In this document: one piece after another, positions 49,426 through 62,928 of the stretch
Numbering within the stretch: the first letter of the stretch is position 1
How the letters are laid out: the number at the start of each line of letters is the position of its first letter
Assembly (NCBI GenBank): GCA_035771175.1
Contig: CM069594.1
Coordinates: forward strand, 10,974,620 to 11,038,619
DNA: 64,000 bases
Direction of reading: 5' to 3'
DNA from: Paratinospora sagittata
Lineage: Eukaryota; Streptophyta; Magnoliopsida; Ranunculales; Menispermaceae
Program-made: the position numbers and the translations under genes
Notes under the pieces: generated by a model
Told to the model about the DNA's origin: nothing
Seen by the model: the letters and a program-made list of their open reading frames with translations, nothing else
Database searches by the model: none

Positions 49426-52400
49426 GAACTTCGTCCTCGAAGTTTTAAGGTTAAGAAATTACCTAAGCCCATGAACTCGGCAAAGTGCTCCATCATGTAG
49501 TCCTCACGCTCCCAAGTAACCTGTTCCTCACCATGGAGCTGCTATCTCACCTTAACCATCGAAATCTCGCGGTTACGCAACCTCTGAACCTTCCGATCAA
49601 GTATCTGAATAGGTTCATCATCATAAGTCCCATCCTGCCTCAGCTCAATGTTCCTCCAGTCCAAGACGTGATCAAAGTCACTCCTGTACACTCTCAACAT
49701 TGACACATGAAAGACATTGTGGACTGCTGCTAACTGAGGTGGCAAGGCTAATTGGTAAGTGACGGGGCCAATTCGTTCTAAAACCTCGAACGACCCAATA
49801 AATCTCAGATCAAGCTTGCCTTTTATCCCAAATCTAGTCTGGCCCTTCTGAGGTGAGAACTTCAATAAAACTTGGTCACCCACCTCGAACTCTACGGTCT
49901 TCCGCTTGGCATCAACTTAACTCTTCTGCCTGTCTTGGGCTACCTTCATATTATGCTTGATCCTCTTAATCTTCTCTGTGTGTTCTTGTACAAACTCTGG
50001 TCCCATCAATGCAACATCCCCTACCTCCGTCCAACAGACCGGAGATCTACATGGTCGACCATACAATGCCTCAAAAGGAGCCATGCCAATACTGGACTGA
50101 TAGCTGTTGTTTTACGCAAACTCATACAGATGTATGTACTCCTCCTAGTTACCACTGGACTCAAGGACACAAGCTCGAAGCATATCCTCCAAAATCGATA
50201 TCAACCTCTCAGACTGACATCCGTCTGAGGGTTGAAAGCAGTACTCAGATCTAGTCTAGTGCCGAGCTGCCTCTGCATGTAAACCTCGGATCCCTACCTA
50301 ACATAATTGAAACTGACACTCCAGGTAATCTGACTATCTCCCGCATATAGAGTCTGCTCAGCTTGTCCATAGAATCCCTAGTGTTCACCGGTAGAAAGTG
50401 AGCGGACTAAGTCAAGCGATCAATAATAACCCAAACAACATTATGTCTCCTCGGGGTGTTGGGTAATCCCACAACAAAGTCCATAGTGGCATGCTCCCAC
50501 TTCCACTAAGGAATGGCAAGCGGTTGCATATGCCTTCCAGGGTTCTGATGCTCAACTTTGACTCTCTGACAGATCTCACACCTCTAAATGAACTGGGCTA
50601 TCTCTCTCTTCATGTCGGGCCACCAATACATTCTTTTCATATCATGATACATCTTGGTTCCGCCAGGATGAATAGCATAATGAGATTTGTGAGCTTCTTG
50701 GAGCACACGCTGTCTGAGTCGTGGATCTGCGGGAACCCATAAACGTCCCCTAAATCTCAAGGCACCATCAGATGACACGTGCCAATCAGTAAAATCATTA
50801 CTCTCAGCCCAAGACTTGTACATCACATAATCAACGTCAAGTTTCTATTGGTCAATCACCTCATGGACCTGTGTAGGTTGAGCTCTCATCTTAGCACATA
50901 TCACAATCTGATCTGAAGGGGTAGCACATATACTCATAACCGTAGCCACCTCAAGTAGTCTCCACTCATGAGACATCTGGCGTGGTACAATAACTGTCTC
51001 TACCCGCTTCGTGCTCAACACATCAGCCACTACATTGGCTTTACCTGGGTGGTATTCCAATGTAAAATCATAGTCTTTGAGGAGCTCTAACCACCTTCTC
51101 TGCCTCATGTTCAATTCCTTCTGAGAGAACAAGTACTTGAGGCTCTTATGGTCAGAATACAAAGTGAATCTCTCACCATAGAGATAATGCCTCCAAATCT
51201 TCAAAACAAAAACCACTGCAGTCAGTTCTAAGTCATGAATAGGATAGTTCTTTTCATGCACTTTCAACTGCCTCGATGCATAAGCAATGACCCTATCATT
51301 CTGCATCAACACGCAACCCAAGCCTATACGAGAGGCATCAGTGTAGATGACCAACTCCTGATCAGGCTCTGGCAAAATCAACACTGGTGCAAATGTCAAT
51401 CTTTTCTTCACCTCTAAAAAGGCATTCTCACACTCCTCAGTCTATACAAAGGACACATCTTTCTGGGTGAGCCTAGTCATAGGCGTAGCTATCTTGGAGA
51501 ATCCCTGAATGAATCTCCGATAGTAAGCAGCTAACCCAAGAAAACTTCTGATCTCGGTTAATGTGGTAGGCCTAGGCCAACTGATAATGGCTTCAACCTT
51601 AGACGGATCAACTGAAATCCCCTCAGAACTCACCACATGACCTAAGAACTTCACTTCGGTGATCCAAAACTCGCACTTGCTCAGCTTTGCATATAGCCTA
51701 TGCTCTCTCAGAGTCTGCAAGGTCACTCTGAGGTGTTCCTCATGCTCAGCCCGAGTCTTGGAATACACCAATATGTCATCAATGAAGACGATGACAAACT
51801 TATCCAGATACTGCCAAAAGACCCTCTGCATTAGGTCCATGAACATCGCCGATGCATTAGTCACACCAAATGGCATCACAAGGAACTCATAATGTCCATA
51901 GCGGGTTCTGAATGCTGTCTTAGGCACATCCCCCTCCCTGATCCTCAGCTGATGATACTCGGAGCGCAAATCAATATTTGAAAAATACCTCGCTCCCCTC
52001 AACTGATCAAACAAGTCATCAATCCTTGGGAGAGGATACTTGTTCTTGATGGTCACCCTGTTCAATTGGCAATAGTCAATGCACAACCGCAAGCTCACAT
52101 CCTTCTTTTTCACAAAAAGAACTTGAGCTCCCCAAGGTGACACGCTCGGGCAAATAAAGCCCTTCGCCAATAACTCTTCGAGCTGTTTCTGCAACTTTCT
52201 CAACTCGGCTGGCACCATTCTATATGGTGCCATGGAAATAGGCTTCGTTCCAGGGACTAGTTCAATAATGAAATCGATTTCTCTCTTCGGTGGTAATCCT
52301 GGAAGATCCGCAAGGAACACATCTGGAAAGTCCCTAACAATGGCAATATCCTCAAGTATCACCTCACTAGTCTTTTCCTCATTAGTCACTAACCCAGCTA

Positions 52401-54155
52401 AAATCTCCCTATCTCCATCAGTCACAAATCTACCCCTTGTGACTGTCTGGTCTAAAGCTCTACCCTGTAGTGTAAACACTAGGTGTCCGGGGATCTGGAA
52501 AATGACTCTCTTCGCCAAACAGTCGACAACTGCATGATAAGTCGCGAGCCAATCGACCCCTAGAATTGCATTAAACTCTAAGATTCAAAAGTCAACAGGC
52601 ATCTCAACATCACCAATCTGAACCACACACTAACTACAGATTATGTTCGGGTAGATCCTCTTCCCGGCTACACTACTTACCACTGACCATGTACTAGCCT
52701 TAATGGGAGTCAAATGTAGACTATCTACCATGCGTCCGGATATGAATGATAATGTAGACCCAGCATCAAATAATACATGCATAGAAGCACCACAAATAAT
52801 AAGAGTACCTTCCACCAAGGTCCTGGATGCTGTCGGGTCTAGCTCAGTAGCTGCCTTCGCTGTCTCTCTGGCACTGGACTGCTGCACAAATCCCTGAGCC
52901 CTCTGAAAACTCGAACACTCTGACTTCCTATGCCCAGCCTGCCAACATTGATAACATAAGAACGGAGCCCTGGGCATAGATGATCCAGTCTAAGATGTCG
53001 CCACATAGCCTCCTCGGCCTCTACCTCTGCCTCGGCCAACAGTCCGTGGGAATGGGGGTCTCGATGCACTCGATGCCTGAATGGGAATCAGGACAGGAGA
53101 GGAAAGCACTGGTGAGGCCATCACACCAGTCTGAATCTGGGATGCCCCACTCTGAGCACCCTCGGACTGTGCTCCTCCATAAAACTTTCGCTTTTTTTCC
53201 CATTTTCCCTTCTTCCACGGAGTTTGGAACTGTCCCCCAGACTCTGCTTGTGAAGTCTGTTCACCTGGAGCTGCCCGTGTAGACATACCATCAACCCGCT
53301 CAACCAACTCATATTGTTTGGCCCTCTGGTCCATTGTGGCAAAATCAGTCATTTTCGTCAAAGACAAGGCCTGCCGGATCGCAGGCCTTAGGTTCAAAGA
53401 GAACTTCATAATCTTGTCACTCGGTGTCTGAACTAACCCAAGGGCATAAACTGCGAGCTGCCTGAATCTGAGCTCGTACACCCTGACTGACATGGTGCCC
53501 TGTACGAGATTTAGAAACTCGAGTTGCTTAGCCTGCCTCTCAGTCTCTGGAACGTAAGCCTGTAAGAACAACCGTTTGAAGGTGTCCCAACTCTTCACTA
53601 CCCCCTGTGTATCCAGCACTGAAAGCCACCAGTCCTCTGCATCACTCTCCAGTGTGTGAGTGGCACATAGCACCTGAGACTCCTCATCCAGCTCTAAGGA
53701 GCGACTGATCTTCTCTACATTCTTCAGCCAATCTTCAGCCTTCTTCAAGTCAACCCCACCAGTGAATTCCTTAGGCTTCAGCTTCATGAACTTCTCTAGC
53801 AGTCTGATCCGCCGATCAGTGGGGTTTTCCACAACAGTAGGAGCAGAAGTAGGCATAGGCTGAGGTACAGTCATCTGAGGTCCTGCTGCCCCAGCAGGTC
53901 CACTAGCCCTGGCCGCCTCGGCCCCACTAGTGCCCGCCTCCTGAGGTATTGTCTGAGGCGACTGTCGAGCAATAGCCTCGACCTGCTGCACCAGCGCTTG
54001 TATCTGTGCAGTCTAGGCTGCTATCAAGCGACCCTGTGCCTAAATGATCTCCTCCATCCTCCCCATCCGGTCATCATCGGAAGGCCATGTGTGTGGCTGT
54101 CCCAATCTCCCTGCTCCTCCTCATGACACTGAGAAGTAGAGATACGAGCAACCAT
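49419..54155 (-). pseudogene. gag-pol: T gag-pol polyprotein, broken
   Basis: In order on the minus strand: gag (ATG 54155; main domain 53991-52990 with DWWLSVLDTQG and a YELRFRQLAVYAL stretch), zinc knuckle CYQCWQAGHRKSEC (about 52950), protease with FDAGSTLSF (about 52760), reverse transcriptase 52518-51442 with intact FIDDILVYS, RNase H ([10 protein letters not shown]) 51411-50845, integrase with HHCC finger (HKSHYAIH...CEIC) from about 50720, and a chromodomain-like end (ILDRKVQRLRNREISMVKV, then EEQVTWERED) to 49419. Breaks: a frameshift between 54155 and 53991, several stops (for example 52990, 52630, 51442, 50845, 50584, 49542) and a frameshift between 50584 and 49883. The RT motif LRSGYHQL reads LRSEYHQL. 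Confidence 0.93.
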
Positions 54156-54344
54156 CACACATTAAAAAATTTAAAACATTAACAAAGCCTCATAACTACC
54201 CATATCATATAATACACACAGAAAATATGATAGTAAGGCTTTTAAGTTAGTTCCTTTAAGCTTTTTAATCACCTATAGCTCTCACCCAATTTCTAGGTCA
54301 AAGTCATCTAAGTTCAATACATAGACCAAACCTAGTAAAATCTT
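54156..54344 (-). other. T leader, non-coding
   Basis: About 190 bp between primer site and gag; nothing further recognised. Its shortness contrasts with the 2-kb leader plus ORF0 of family A. Confidence 0.7.
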
Positions 54345-54356
54345 CTCTGATACAAA
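54345..54356 (-). other. T primer-binding site (tRNA-Met type)
   Basis: Own-strand TTTGTATCAGAG, one base inside the LTR. GTATCAGAG matches the initiator tRNA-Met complement, with its first bases altered. Confidence 0.7.
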
Positions 54357-54357
54357 C

Positions 54358-57247
54358 TGTGGTGACCCCGCACCACGGACCACCAAACCCGCTAGGAATG
54401 GCATGCGGAATGCCAGGGTGGGACACCCGGCGTAGGCATCTCAAACCAGTCCTAAACCCTCGTGAGGTGGTTGAGACCCTACGAGCCTTATCCCAAACAA
54501 CGACATAATATAAACAAGAACTAAACAAAACTACCAACCGTATTAATCATCGAAGACAAGAGATACTCCATAAAAATGAACCATAAATAAAACTATAATT
54601 CCTACAGTCCATCAAGATTGACATACACATAAAGTCCAAAACTATGGGTACAAAAAAAATCGTCATATGTCCACATGGTCTATCTAACAAGTCCCAACTC
54701 ACCCATACTACAATGTGGTAAGTGTTATAATTACACAGTCCAAAATATAATCCATCATAATTTAAAACACAGTTCAATCAAAATGCCTCTCAACTCACAT
54801 CGAGGCCTTGGATTCTCTCGCCGGCAAGGCCCTAAAGATATGACTACTCCTTTGCCCTTATTCAGGACAGAAGGACCTGAAAGAGGAAAATGAGGGTGAG
54901 CCAACGATGCCCAGTGAATATAATTCAAATATGCTATCAATACTCATCAATAAATATCATGTATGCATGTCAATGTGTAGCATGATTAAAAGCTCATAAC
55001 ATATAGATATCAAGCATTTATAATAAGTTCGATGCAAGTAAAAGCTTATCAATTTGGATCCACATTCCACATGCATTGGGGTTACTAGTGCACGTCTATT
55101 TCACCGTACCGTTCTCATCCCCAAATATTTCCTTTTATAAAACCCTCCTATGATAAGGTTAAGTCCCCCTATTAGCCAGATAGATGGGCCCAACCAAAGT
55201 CATAACGTTTTCTCAAATCAATACATCATTCAAAACATTAGGACACATTAATGCTTTCAACATACAATATATATAAGTGATATGATGACATAAAAGATAC
55301 AATCATAAATGAAGTCTACTCACAACCAAGCCTCGCGAGAATATCTAACCACACACGGGCACCAAACCGAATCAACCCAATCAGGGTCCTGAAACATTCA
55401 TCAATATCCAACCATACATCAATTTCTATGCTCAATCACATAGACATTGGACATCAACCCTAAATCAGCCCACATATAGACAATAGGCCTAAATCCCATC
55501 TAATACCATCATTCAACTCAAATCACATGACTTAGGCCTCTAATGCATAGTTCTCATTCATAAACCATTCAATTAATCAAAAATACAAATTTTCAATTCC
55601 TTAGGTATAAACATGCCCAAATTGGGTCACTTGATCACAAGTAGGCCTAACCCATGATATGGTCACAACCACCAAGTCAGTAGCGTAATCAACCCTAATC
55701 ATACTTAATTAGACATAAATTGCATCAATTCAATGATTTTAGGCCAAAAGCATCAAAAGCCCTAAAATATGAAATTTTTCATACTTAGGCCGTATTACCT
55801 ATTTACACTAGGTCACCATGTTCAGCCATGTATATCACTGATTTTGCATCATGGGTTCATCAACAATGGCAGCTAGGTCAACATAGTTGACATGCAAGCT
55901 ATTTGGAAAGGTCTATGTTCATATTCTAAATTTAGGTCTAATACAAACAACCCTACAAATTTCCCATTTAATATTTTGTTCAGATGTATCAAGCTGCCAA
56001 CAGAAATATTTAACCACAAAATCAACCGTGCATATTGAATTATGTTAAGAGGCAAACCTTCTGTCAAAAAATCAGCCCAATCCAACGGTGGACCGAAACG
56101 ATAAGCTTTTTTGGTGAACAAGTCTCTAATCAGACAATTTCTCCTTATCTGCTGTAAATACTTGAACTCAGATGACTATAGCACACAAAATACTTAACCC
56201 ACCAACATCTTAACCGTCATAATGCAGAACAATCAATTGTGGACCACCTTCTCAAATATCATATCCATCCAACGGTAGATTTAGGAGATCTATTAGTTTG
56301 ATCTAAACTGCGCGAGAAATCCAGACTTTCCGACAAGCTTTGTATGGGAGGTTATATCTTTCCAACGAAATATCCAATCAAGATCTTCACCAACCAGAAT
56401 GAATACCCATAATATACGAACTTGCTGACAAAGTTTGAGCTCAATCTGACCATATAGCACCAAGATCCAGCTCTTTGATGAAAACGTTGCTGAGACTTCC
56501 CTCAAAGAAACTTCCTCTTTCTTTCTCTTCTTCTTTCCTTTCTCTTCTTTTTTTCCTTTCCCTCTACTCACGTCACTCTCTAGGACTTCCTTAGAGAAGA
56601 GAAGTGGGCATGGGACATTTGTCCACTTTCATGCACCAACTTGACATGTGGTGGAGAAGAGAAATGGGGCATGGGACACGTGTGCACTCTCATGCACCAA
56701 CTTGAAATGTGTTGGTCTCATGCACCAACTTGACATGTATTGGAGAAGAGAAATGGGGCATGGGACACTTGCCCATTATCATGCATCAACTTGACATGTG
56801 TTGGTCTCATGCACCAACCTGACATGTGTTGGAGAAGAGAAATGGGGCATGGGGCATTTGTCCATTCTCATGCACCAATTTGACATGTGTTGGTCTCATA
56901 CTACCAATACCAACCACATGTACTTTAACCAATCTTATGCTTGCATGTATTTTAAATGTCCAATCCATCTAATACACCAGATTTTTTATTCTCATTTATC
57001 CTTTTATTCAATCAATCCTAACCCATATCAATTCATGGTTTAATAGGCCCATGCATAAATAATAACATATGCATTATACTTTAATTTACAATTTATAATG
57101 CACATATTTATATACATTATCAAGCATCAAATATACAAACATTAAACAACCATCAAACAAACACCAAACATATCAAGGCAACACATAGAGTTTGGGCAAA
57201 ATGCAATTGGGTTATGGGCTAGATGAAATAATTTTCGGGGCATCACA
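54358..57247 (-). repeat. T 5' LTR (2890 bp)
   Basis: Plus-strand TGTGGTGACCCCGCACC...GGGGCATCACA. Nearly identical to the 3' LTR, including the 89-bp minisatellite. Flanked by TCCTC. Confidence 0.93.
56590..56900 (-). repeat. 89-bp minisatellite in T 5' LTR
   Basis: Same units and order as at 48736-49040, with point differences (for example GACATGTGGTGG). Confidence 0.8.
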
Positions 57248-57252
57248 TCCTC
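57248..57252. other. T target-site duplication, right copy (TCCTC)
   Basis: Pairs with 46513-46517. Confidence 0.95.
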
Positions 57253-59658
57253 GGTTGAGGAATATATCAAGATGTCATCCACAATAACCACCACAAATCG
57301 GTCTAAGTATAACCTGATGATGCGATTCATCAAATCCATGTATGTCGCAGGTGCATTTGTTAGACCGAACGGCATGACCAAGAACTCGTAGTGACCGTAT
57401 CGAGTTCTGAACGCCGTCTTGGTAATGTCCGACTCTCGAATTCGGAGTTGGTGATAACCAGATCGTAAATCAATCTTAGAGAAGTATTTGGCATCTCTAA
57501 GTTGGTCGAACAAGTCATCGATCCTGGGCAACGAATATCTGTTCTTGATGGTGACGTTATTCAACTTGCGATAATCGATGCAAAGTCGTAACGAACCATC
57601 CTTTTTGCGAACAAACAGAACTGGAGCGCCCCAGGGTGATGAATTCTTTCTGATGAAGCCATTACTCTCTAATTCCTTTAGTTGTTTGTCTAATTCGACC
57701 AGCTCGACATTTGACATTCTGTATGGTGGAATTGAGATAGGCGTTATCCCAGGTATGAGGTTGATTTCAAAATCAAATTCCCTAAATGGAGGTAGACCAG
57801 GAAGGTCATTTAGAAAGACTATTGGGAATTCAGATATGACCGGAACATCGTGTACTTCGAGAGGGTACAGTGCTTGTGATTCATTTTCATCACTAAGAGA
57901 TAGAGCTCGAAGTTGTGCCTTGAGAAGTGCAATTGTTGATTTGTGTAGCCATTTCCTTGTTCCTTGAATCTTGACAAACTCTCCTGTAGACAAGGTTAAC
58001 TGAACTTGCTTCTTCATACATTCGATCTTTGCATTCAGTGGTGCTAGCCAATCCATGCCGAGGATGATGTCGAAGTTTTCAATGTCTATCACAAAGAGAT
58101 CTGCATATATTATCTGTTCTGATATTCAAAGCTCACATCGAGAACACGACAAATGCACGTCAGCACCAGATTCGAACGGTGATGTGACATGGAGTGTGAT
58201 GTCTGTGGGTTTAGGTTGCAGGCCTAAATGTCTTACCAATGCTGATGATATAAAATAATGTGTAGCACTTGAATCAAACAAAACATAAACCATTGTATTG
58301 AACAAAAGAAAGGTACCTTCGACTACATTATTGTCTGGGAGGGGTTGTTGAGCGATAGCAAATGCTCTGCCTTCATTCCGTTGACCCTGGTTCTGCTGGT
58401 TCTGCCTGGGTTGGGCATTAGCAGCAGGTGGTGCTTGTTGGATTGGAACAACGGGAATAGATTGTTGAAGGTGCGGACAAACATATTTTACATGGCCCTT
58501 CTGGCCGCAGTTGAAACACGTCGGCTGATATTGCGGATGGTTATATTCGCCGTGCTGATTGTTCTGCTGGCCATGCTGATTGTGGTGTCGACCACCACCT
58601 CTGCCATTGTCGTTTCTATGGCCACCCCTTCCATAATGACCTCTGCGGCCATGATTAAGAAAACCCTGATGGTTAGGGTTAGAAGGTTCAGCCACAGGTG
58701 TTGTGGCCTCATTCTTTGAAACAAGGGCTGGGAAGGCTGGGTTTTGTTTGTAGTAGGGCTTCTTCTTGTTGCCCTGTTGCGAGCCTTATTGGGAAAACGT
58801 TGCAGGCTATTTTTCCTTATTCATTCTCTGCTCCTGTATGATCTTCTCTTGTTCAAAGCTCATGGCCTTGTCAACAACCTCCTTGTAAATCTTGAGATCT
58901 AAGATCGACAAGGCTTGTCGAATATCATGGCGAAGGCCATTATAAAATTTCTCAGTCTTATCTTGCTCCGTTGAGATGGTGGAGAGAAAGTAGACTGATA
59001 ATTCTTTGAACTTTCCAGCATATTCCCTGACGGTCATGCTGCCCTGGTATAACTTAGAGAATTCCTGGCACTTCTGCCTCTTCACAGCGCCGGGAAAATA
59101 CTCATCAATAAACATTGACTCAAACTGTTGCCAAGTCATATCTGATGTGTTTACCCTTGGGCCCTCTTTCACTGTTATCCACCATGTGTTTTCCCCACCA
59201 ACAAGTTGGTAGGTCGCTAGTGGAATTTTTCGAGTCTCATCGACTCCCATTGCATCAAGAGCCTTCTTTGACTCATCCAGCCACTTTTGCACCTCATCAA
59301 CATCAAAGGTGCCAGCAAAAGTAAGAGGTTGTAGCCTCTTGTACTTGGTAATCTGATCAGTTTGAGATTCCGACCCAAATCTTACAGGTGCCTGAATCGG
59401 GGCAACCTGACTGGCCGCGGTCTCATGAACGACCGTTTGAATAGTGGCTTTCATCGCCTCAATAAATCCGGCAAAGAAGGTTTTCATGCTTGAAGGCATG
59501 GCAAAGGGTGCGGGTGGGGGTGGTATTTCCTGCCCAGATGTAGTGGCAGTGTCGGGTGTAACTCGTGCTGTCGGAGGAGGAGGCTGTTCCTGAATCTCAG
59601 GAGGTGCCTCCACTGCTGGACTGACAGTACGTGGCCTTCCTCTCTTCCTAGTTTGCAT
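57253..59658 (-). pseudogene. gag-pol: A3 gag, protease and N-terminal RT
   Basis: ATG at 59658 (MQTRKRGRPR), gag domain, zinc knuckle CFNCGQKGHVKYVC, protease with FDSSATHYF (Gly of DSG lost), and reverse transcriptase up to VDDILIYSS, where T interrupts. Stops: near 58807 (after MNKEK), near 58788 (TAA), and about 58125 (CGA to TGA). The frame shows the same gag-pol fusion as A1 and A2. Confidence 0.93.
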
Positions 59659-60438
59659 TTTCTCACTGGCAAGGAGAAAATAAAACCAAGATTTAGGAAC
59701 TGTAGCCAAGTATAATGTTATCGTATGCGCAGCTACAATTTCGAGAGTACTGCAATGTTAAAATCACTTATTTTTCTAAGTATAGTGTAAGGCTTTTGTT
59801 AAGGAATCAAAGAACTTTATGTGTCTCGTATGTTTGGCCATGGTGGAAAAACAAGGTTAGAATGTTTATATAATAAGTATAAAACTTTGCAAAAATTTAA
59901 AATGATTTGGTTATGGTTTTTTTGTGAACATACATATATATTTCATTGAAAATCCATACGAGTCATAAGAATTCTTAAGATTTACCTCGGTAAATATCCT
60001 GATCTAACATTCTATCGAATCTTATGCATTCAAACTCTTATTCTTAGTCATTTCGATTATTATCCAAGTTCATGTGTCCCATACCACATGACTTTGGTAA
60101 TAAGGGTGTTAACCAAGTTAAGTTGTATGAACACGGTCTCTAAAAACATCGGTTGAATAGTAGTTCACCAGTAGTATCTTCCAAGTTTACTCGTCCCATA
60201 CCATGTAAACTTAGTGATAATGTTAGTAATGTAACTTTCTCCAAATGTTTCTTTTCACACAAGGTCATGGGTTTTCTTACTTCCACATTTTATTTAGTAT
60301 CCTCTAATTTTGTTATGTCCCATACCACTCCAAAGTTAGTGATACAAAAGAAATAATGGTTGTAAGTCGGCCCACCAAAGATAGTCTTAAACAAAACATT
60401 TCATTCATATATAAAAGAAAAGTTTACAATGCCAGTAA
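59659..60438 (-). other. A3 ORF0-gag spacer, non-coding
   Basis: 780 bp, collinear with the A1 and A2 spacers, with the TCCCATACC repeats. No gene. Confidence 0.7.
59666..59685 (-). promoter_or_regulatory. Candidate splice acceptor before A3 gag
   Basis: Own-strand TTTTATTTTCTCCTTGCCAG, then TGAGAAA and the gag ATG; unchanged in all three copies. Confidence 0.5.
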
Positions 60439-61991
60439 TCAATCTTGATTTTCTTGCCTACTACCGCTCCTTCTAGATCTTCTACTAGGTACAGAACGAC
60501 TACTAACAGAAGGTTGAGAGTTTCCTCGCTCTGCTTCAGAGTTTTGCATACGTGTTAATATATTATTTTGAGTCTCTCTCATTTCAGCAATATTGGATGC
60601 CATTTCATTTAACCGTTCAAATGGGTTAGTCGATATTCCCATTGGTGGTTGATGGGTCGATTGTCCCATAGGTGGAGGGTAGGCCATAGGCATTGGGGGA
60701 AAGTATTGATTGTACGGGTGACTCATAGGTGAAAGGTAGTTGTTTTGTTTGTACGGGGATCCCCTAACTGGAACCCCTTGGATATTTGGATTTGTTTGAG
60801 GTGAAAAGTTTTGAAACAATGGGCTCATTGGGATGTTTTGCCCTCCAAAATTTGGTGCCGCCCAATATTGTTGTTGTTGGTTCACAGCAACTTGTGGAAC
60901 TGGCCGATACAGTACCTCAGCACGTTCCAGGTTGGTGGATTTGCTTGAGTACTTTGTCTATCATGACTTGGTTGAGGTTGATTTAGTGTGGCAAATAACT
61001 CTTCCTCAGTGAATAGTCGATCGGTTGGATCATTATTCGGGGCTGGGTTTGATGTAGGATTCTGATTTGTCTCATTATTTGGTACTTCCCTGACAGGAAT
61101 CTTGCGTCGACTTCTTCGAAGTCAACGTCCATGTCCGTCTCTCATTCTTTCGGCATTTCCTATCGTCACGCCGAATACTTCCTCGTCAGTTACCCCTCCC
61201 CTCGTGACATATATCTTGAAGATAGAAGATGTTGTAACCGACTCAGTGATCTATTTCGAAGTCCCATCAAAAGTGTTGATGTTTACTTCGTATAGCATCC
61301 TCATGATCAAGACTCCGTAACCGGGGAATTCCTTTCTCAAAGGGTTTTGAATCACCGTCAACATTTGTTGCATGATCATGTGTGGTAGGGAGACCTTTAT
61401 TTTCTTCTCTATGCAATATAACACAAGAAGTTGGGCCCTTGACATAGTGCCTCTAGTCCCCCTTTCTGGCAAGATGTTGCCGAATACGATCTTTCTAAGG
61501 CCGGCAAGTGATGGCTTATGATTATTGTTTGGGAGGTTGGTGTACGTCAATTGAGTGTATGGCTCTTTAGCGAGGGAATTGAACAATTGTTCATTAGACT
61601 CCGTGATCTCTGCAATTGTCTGGGGTTCATGTGGATCAATAATTCTCTCCTCAATCGAAATCTCCATAAGTCGAGCAATAATCTCGATGTTGATAGAAAA
61701 TTTTATTCCCATGACTGTTGTCTCCAAAACAGGGCTGATCCCCTCTTCTTGAAGTCTCACGCAATTCATGGCTTCGTAGAAGGATCTCACCAAGTTGTAA
61801 GAGACGTGGCCCTCAACTTTTGTTATGTTCAACCACCCCAGAGTTGCGAGTTTGTCATAAAGGATCGGACGGAAGCAAAGATCTCTATTGTCGATGCTCC
61901 TCATAGTCATAACCTCCATTTTGAACAATTCCTTGAGTCTAGTGGGAATTGGTTCCCTACTATTGGAAGTTGCTCCTTCACTTGAGGCCAT
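60439..61991 (-). pseudogene. A3 ORF0: longest copy of the pre-gag frame (about 517 codons)
   Basis: ATG at 61991 (MASSEGATSN). The N-terminal half has the plant-transposon-type domain (SYNLVRSFYEAM, ETTVMGIKF, LLVLYCIEKKI, LPHMIMQQ), the middle is Asn/Pro-rich (NPTSNPAPNNDPT), and the C-terminal half is Gln/Pro/Tyr-rich with MNQQQQYWAAPNFGGQ, a coiled-coil-like ERLNEMASNIAEMRE and a basic Ser/Arg tail. Breaks: TAG at 61251, TGA near 61125, and a small deletion near 60930 that shifts frame. No protease, RT or integrase motif is present. It could be a captured transposon-type gene. Function unknown; a nucleic-acid-binding tail is a guess from its basic character. Confidence 0.65.
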
Positions 61992-61998
61992 TCTTTTG

Positions 61999-62016
61999 CT
62001 GAAAGGAAAATAAATT
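61999..62016 (-). promoter_or_regulatory. Candidate splice acceptor before A3 ORF0
   Basis: Own-strand AATTTATTTTCCTTTCAG followed by CAAAAGA and ATG; as in A1. Confidence 0.5.
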
Positions 62017-62876
62017 TGTGACAGGCACAAAATAAATTCCTAACTTTTTAAGATTTATTCTTTGTCTTTTAGACAATATTTTCTATATTTCTCTTGATGT
62101 TTAGGCCATCATGAAATCAAAATTCTTCATTAGCAATATGATGTATATATATCGTATTCATATATGAATGTATAGATATATATTTTTAATCATAACTATA
62201 TATATAGTTTTCATAAATCAACTATATATATATATTTGAAATTAAACTATATAAAAATCATATATAGTTTTCTTAGATATATATTTAATACAAATCTTAA
62301 CTGTATATAATTCATATATATATAGTTCTAAAGATATATATATCTAATAACATTTTTTTCATTCAAATTTTTCATCAATAATATGATATATATATATATA
62401 TCTCATATATACTAAGGTATATAGATATATATATTCAATCATAACTATACATATAGTTTTTAATAAATTAAGAGTATATGTATATTTAAATCAAACTATA
62501 TAAAAAATATATAGTTTTCTAGATATATATTTAATATAAATCTCAACTATATATAATTGGCATATATATCTAATAAAATTTTTTATCCAAAATTTTTCAC
62601 TAGTAACATGGTATATATATATCTCCTATATGCATAGATATATAGATATATATATTTAATCATAACAATATATATAGTTTTCATAAATCATAACTATATA
62701 TATATTTAAATCAAACTATATAAAAAATCATATAGTTTTTTAGATACATATTAAATGTGAATCTCAACTATATATAATTGACATATATATATAGTTCTAG
62801 AGATATATATATCTAATAATTTTTTTTTTAATCCAAAATTTTTCATTAGTAACATGGTATATGTATATCTCCTATA

Positions 62877-62928
<52 letters not shown>

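Larger units (their letters stand above)
46518..57247 (-). mobile_element. Element T: complete Ty3/gypsy chromovirus nested in A3 pol
   Basis: 10730 bp, minus strand, LTRs of 2895 and 2890 bp with TG...CA ends, perfect TCCTC target duplication, tRNA-Met-type primer site and polypurine tract. The single gag-pol frame (54155-49419) ends in a chromodomain-like tail. Long LTRs and domain order fit the Tekay/Del lineage. Unlike family A there is no ORF0: gag starts about 200 bp from the 5' LTR. Several stops and at least two frameshifts make it non-autonomous. Confidence 0.95.

Noticed and set aside
62879..62926. (TA)n tract as a replication origin or matrix attachment site
   Set aside because: Base composition alone is not evidence; it lies inside a retroelement leader repeat.
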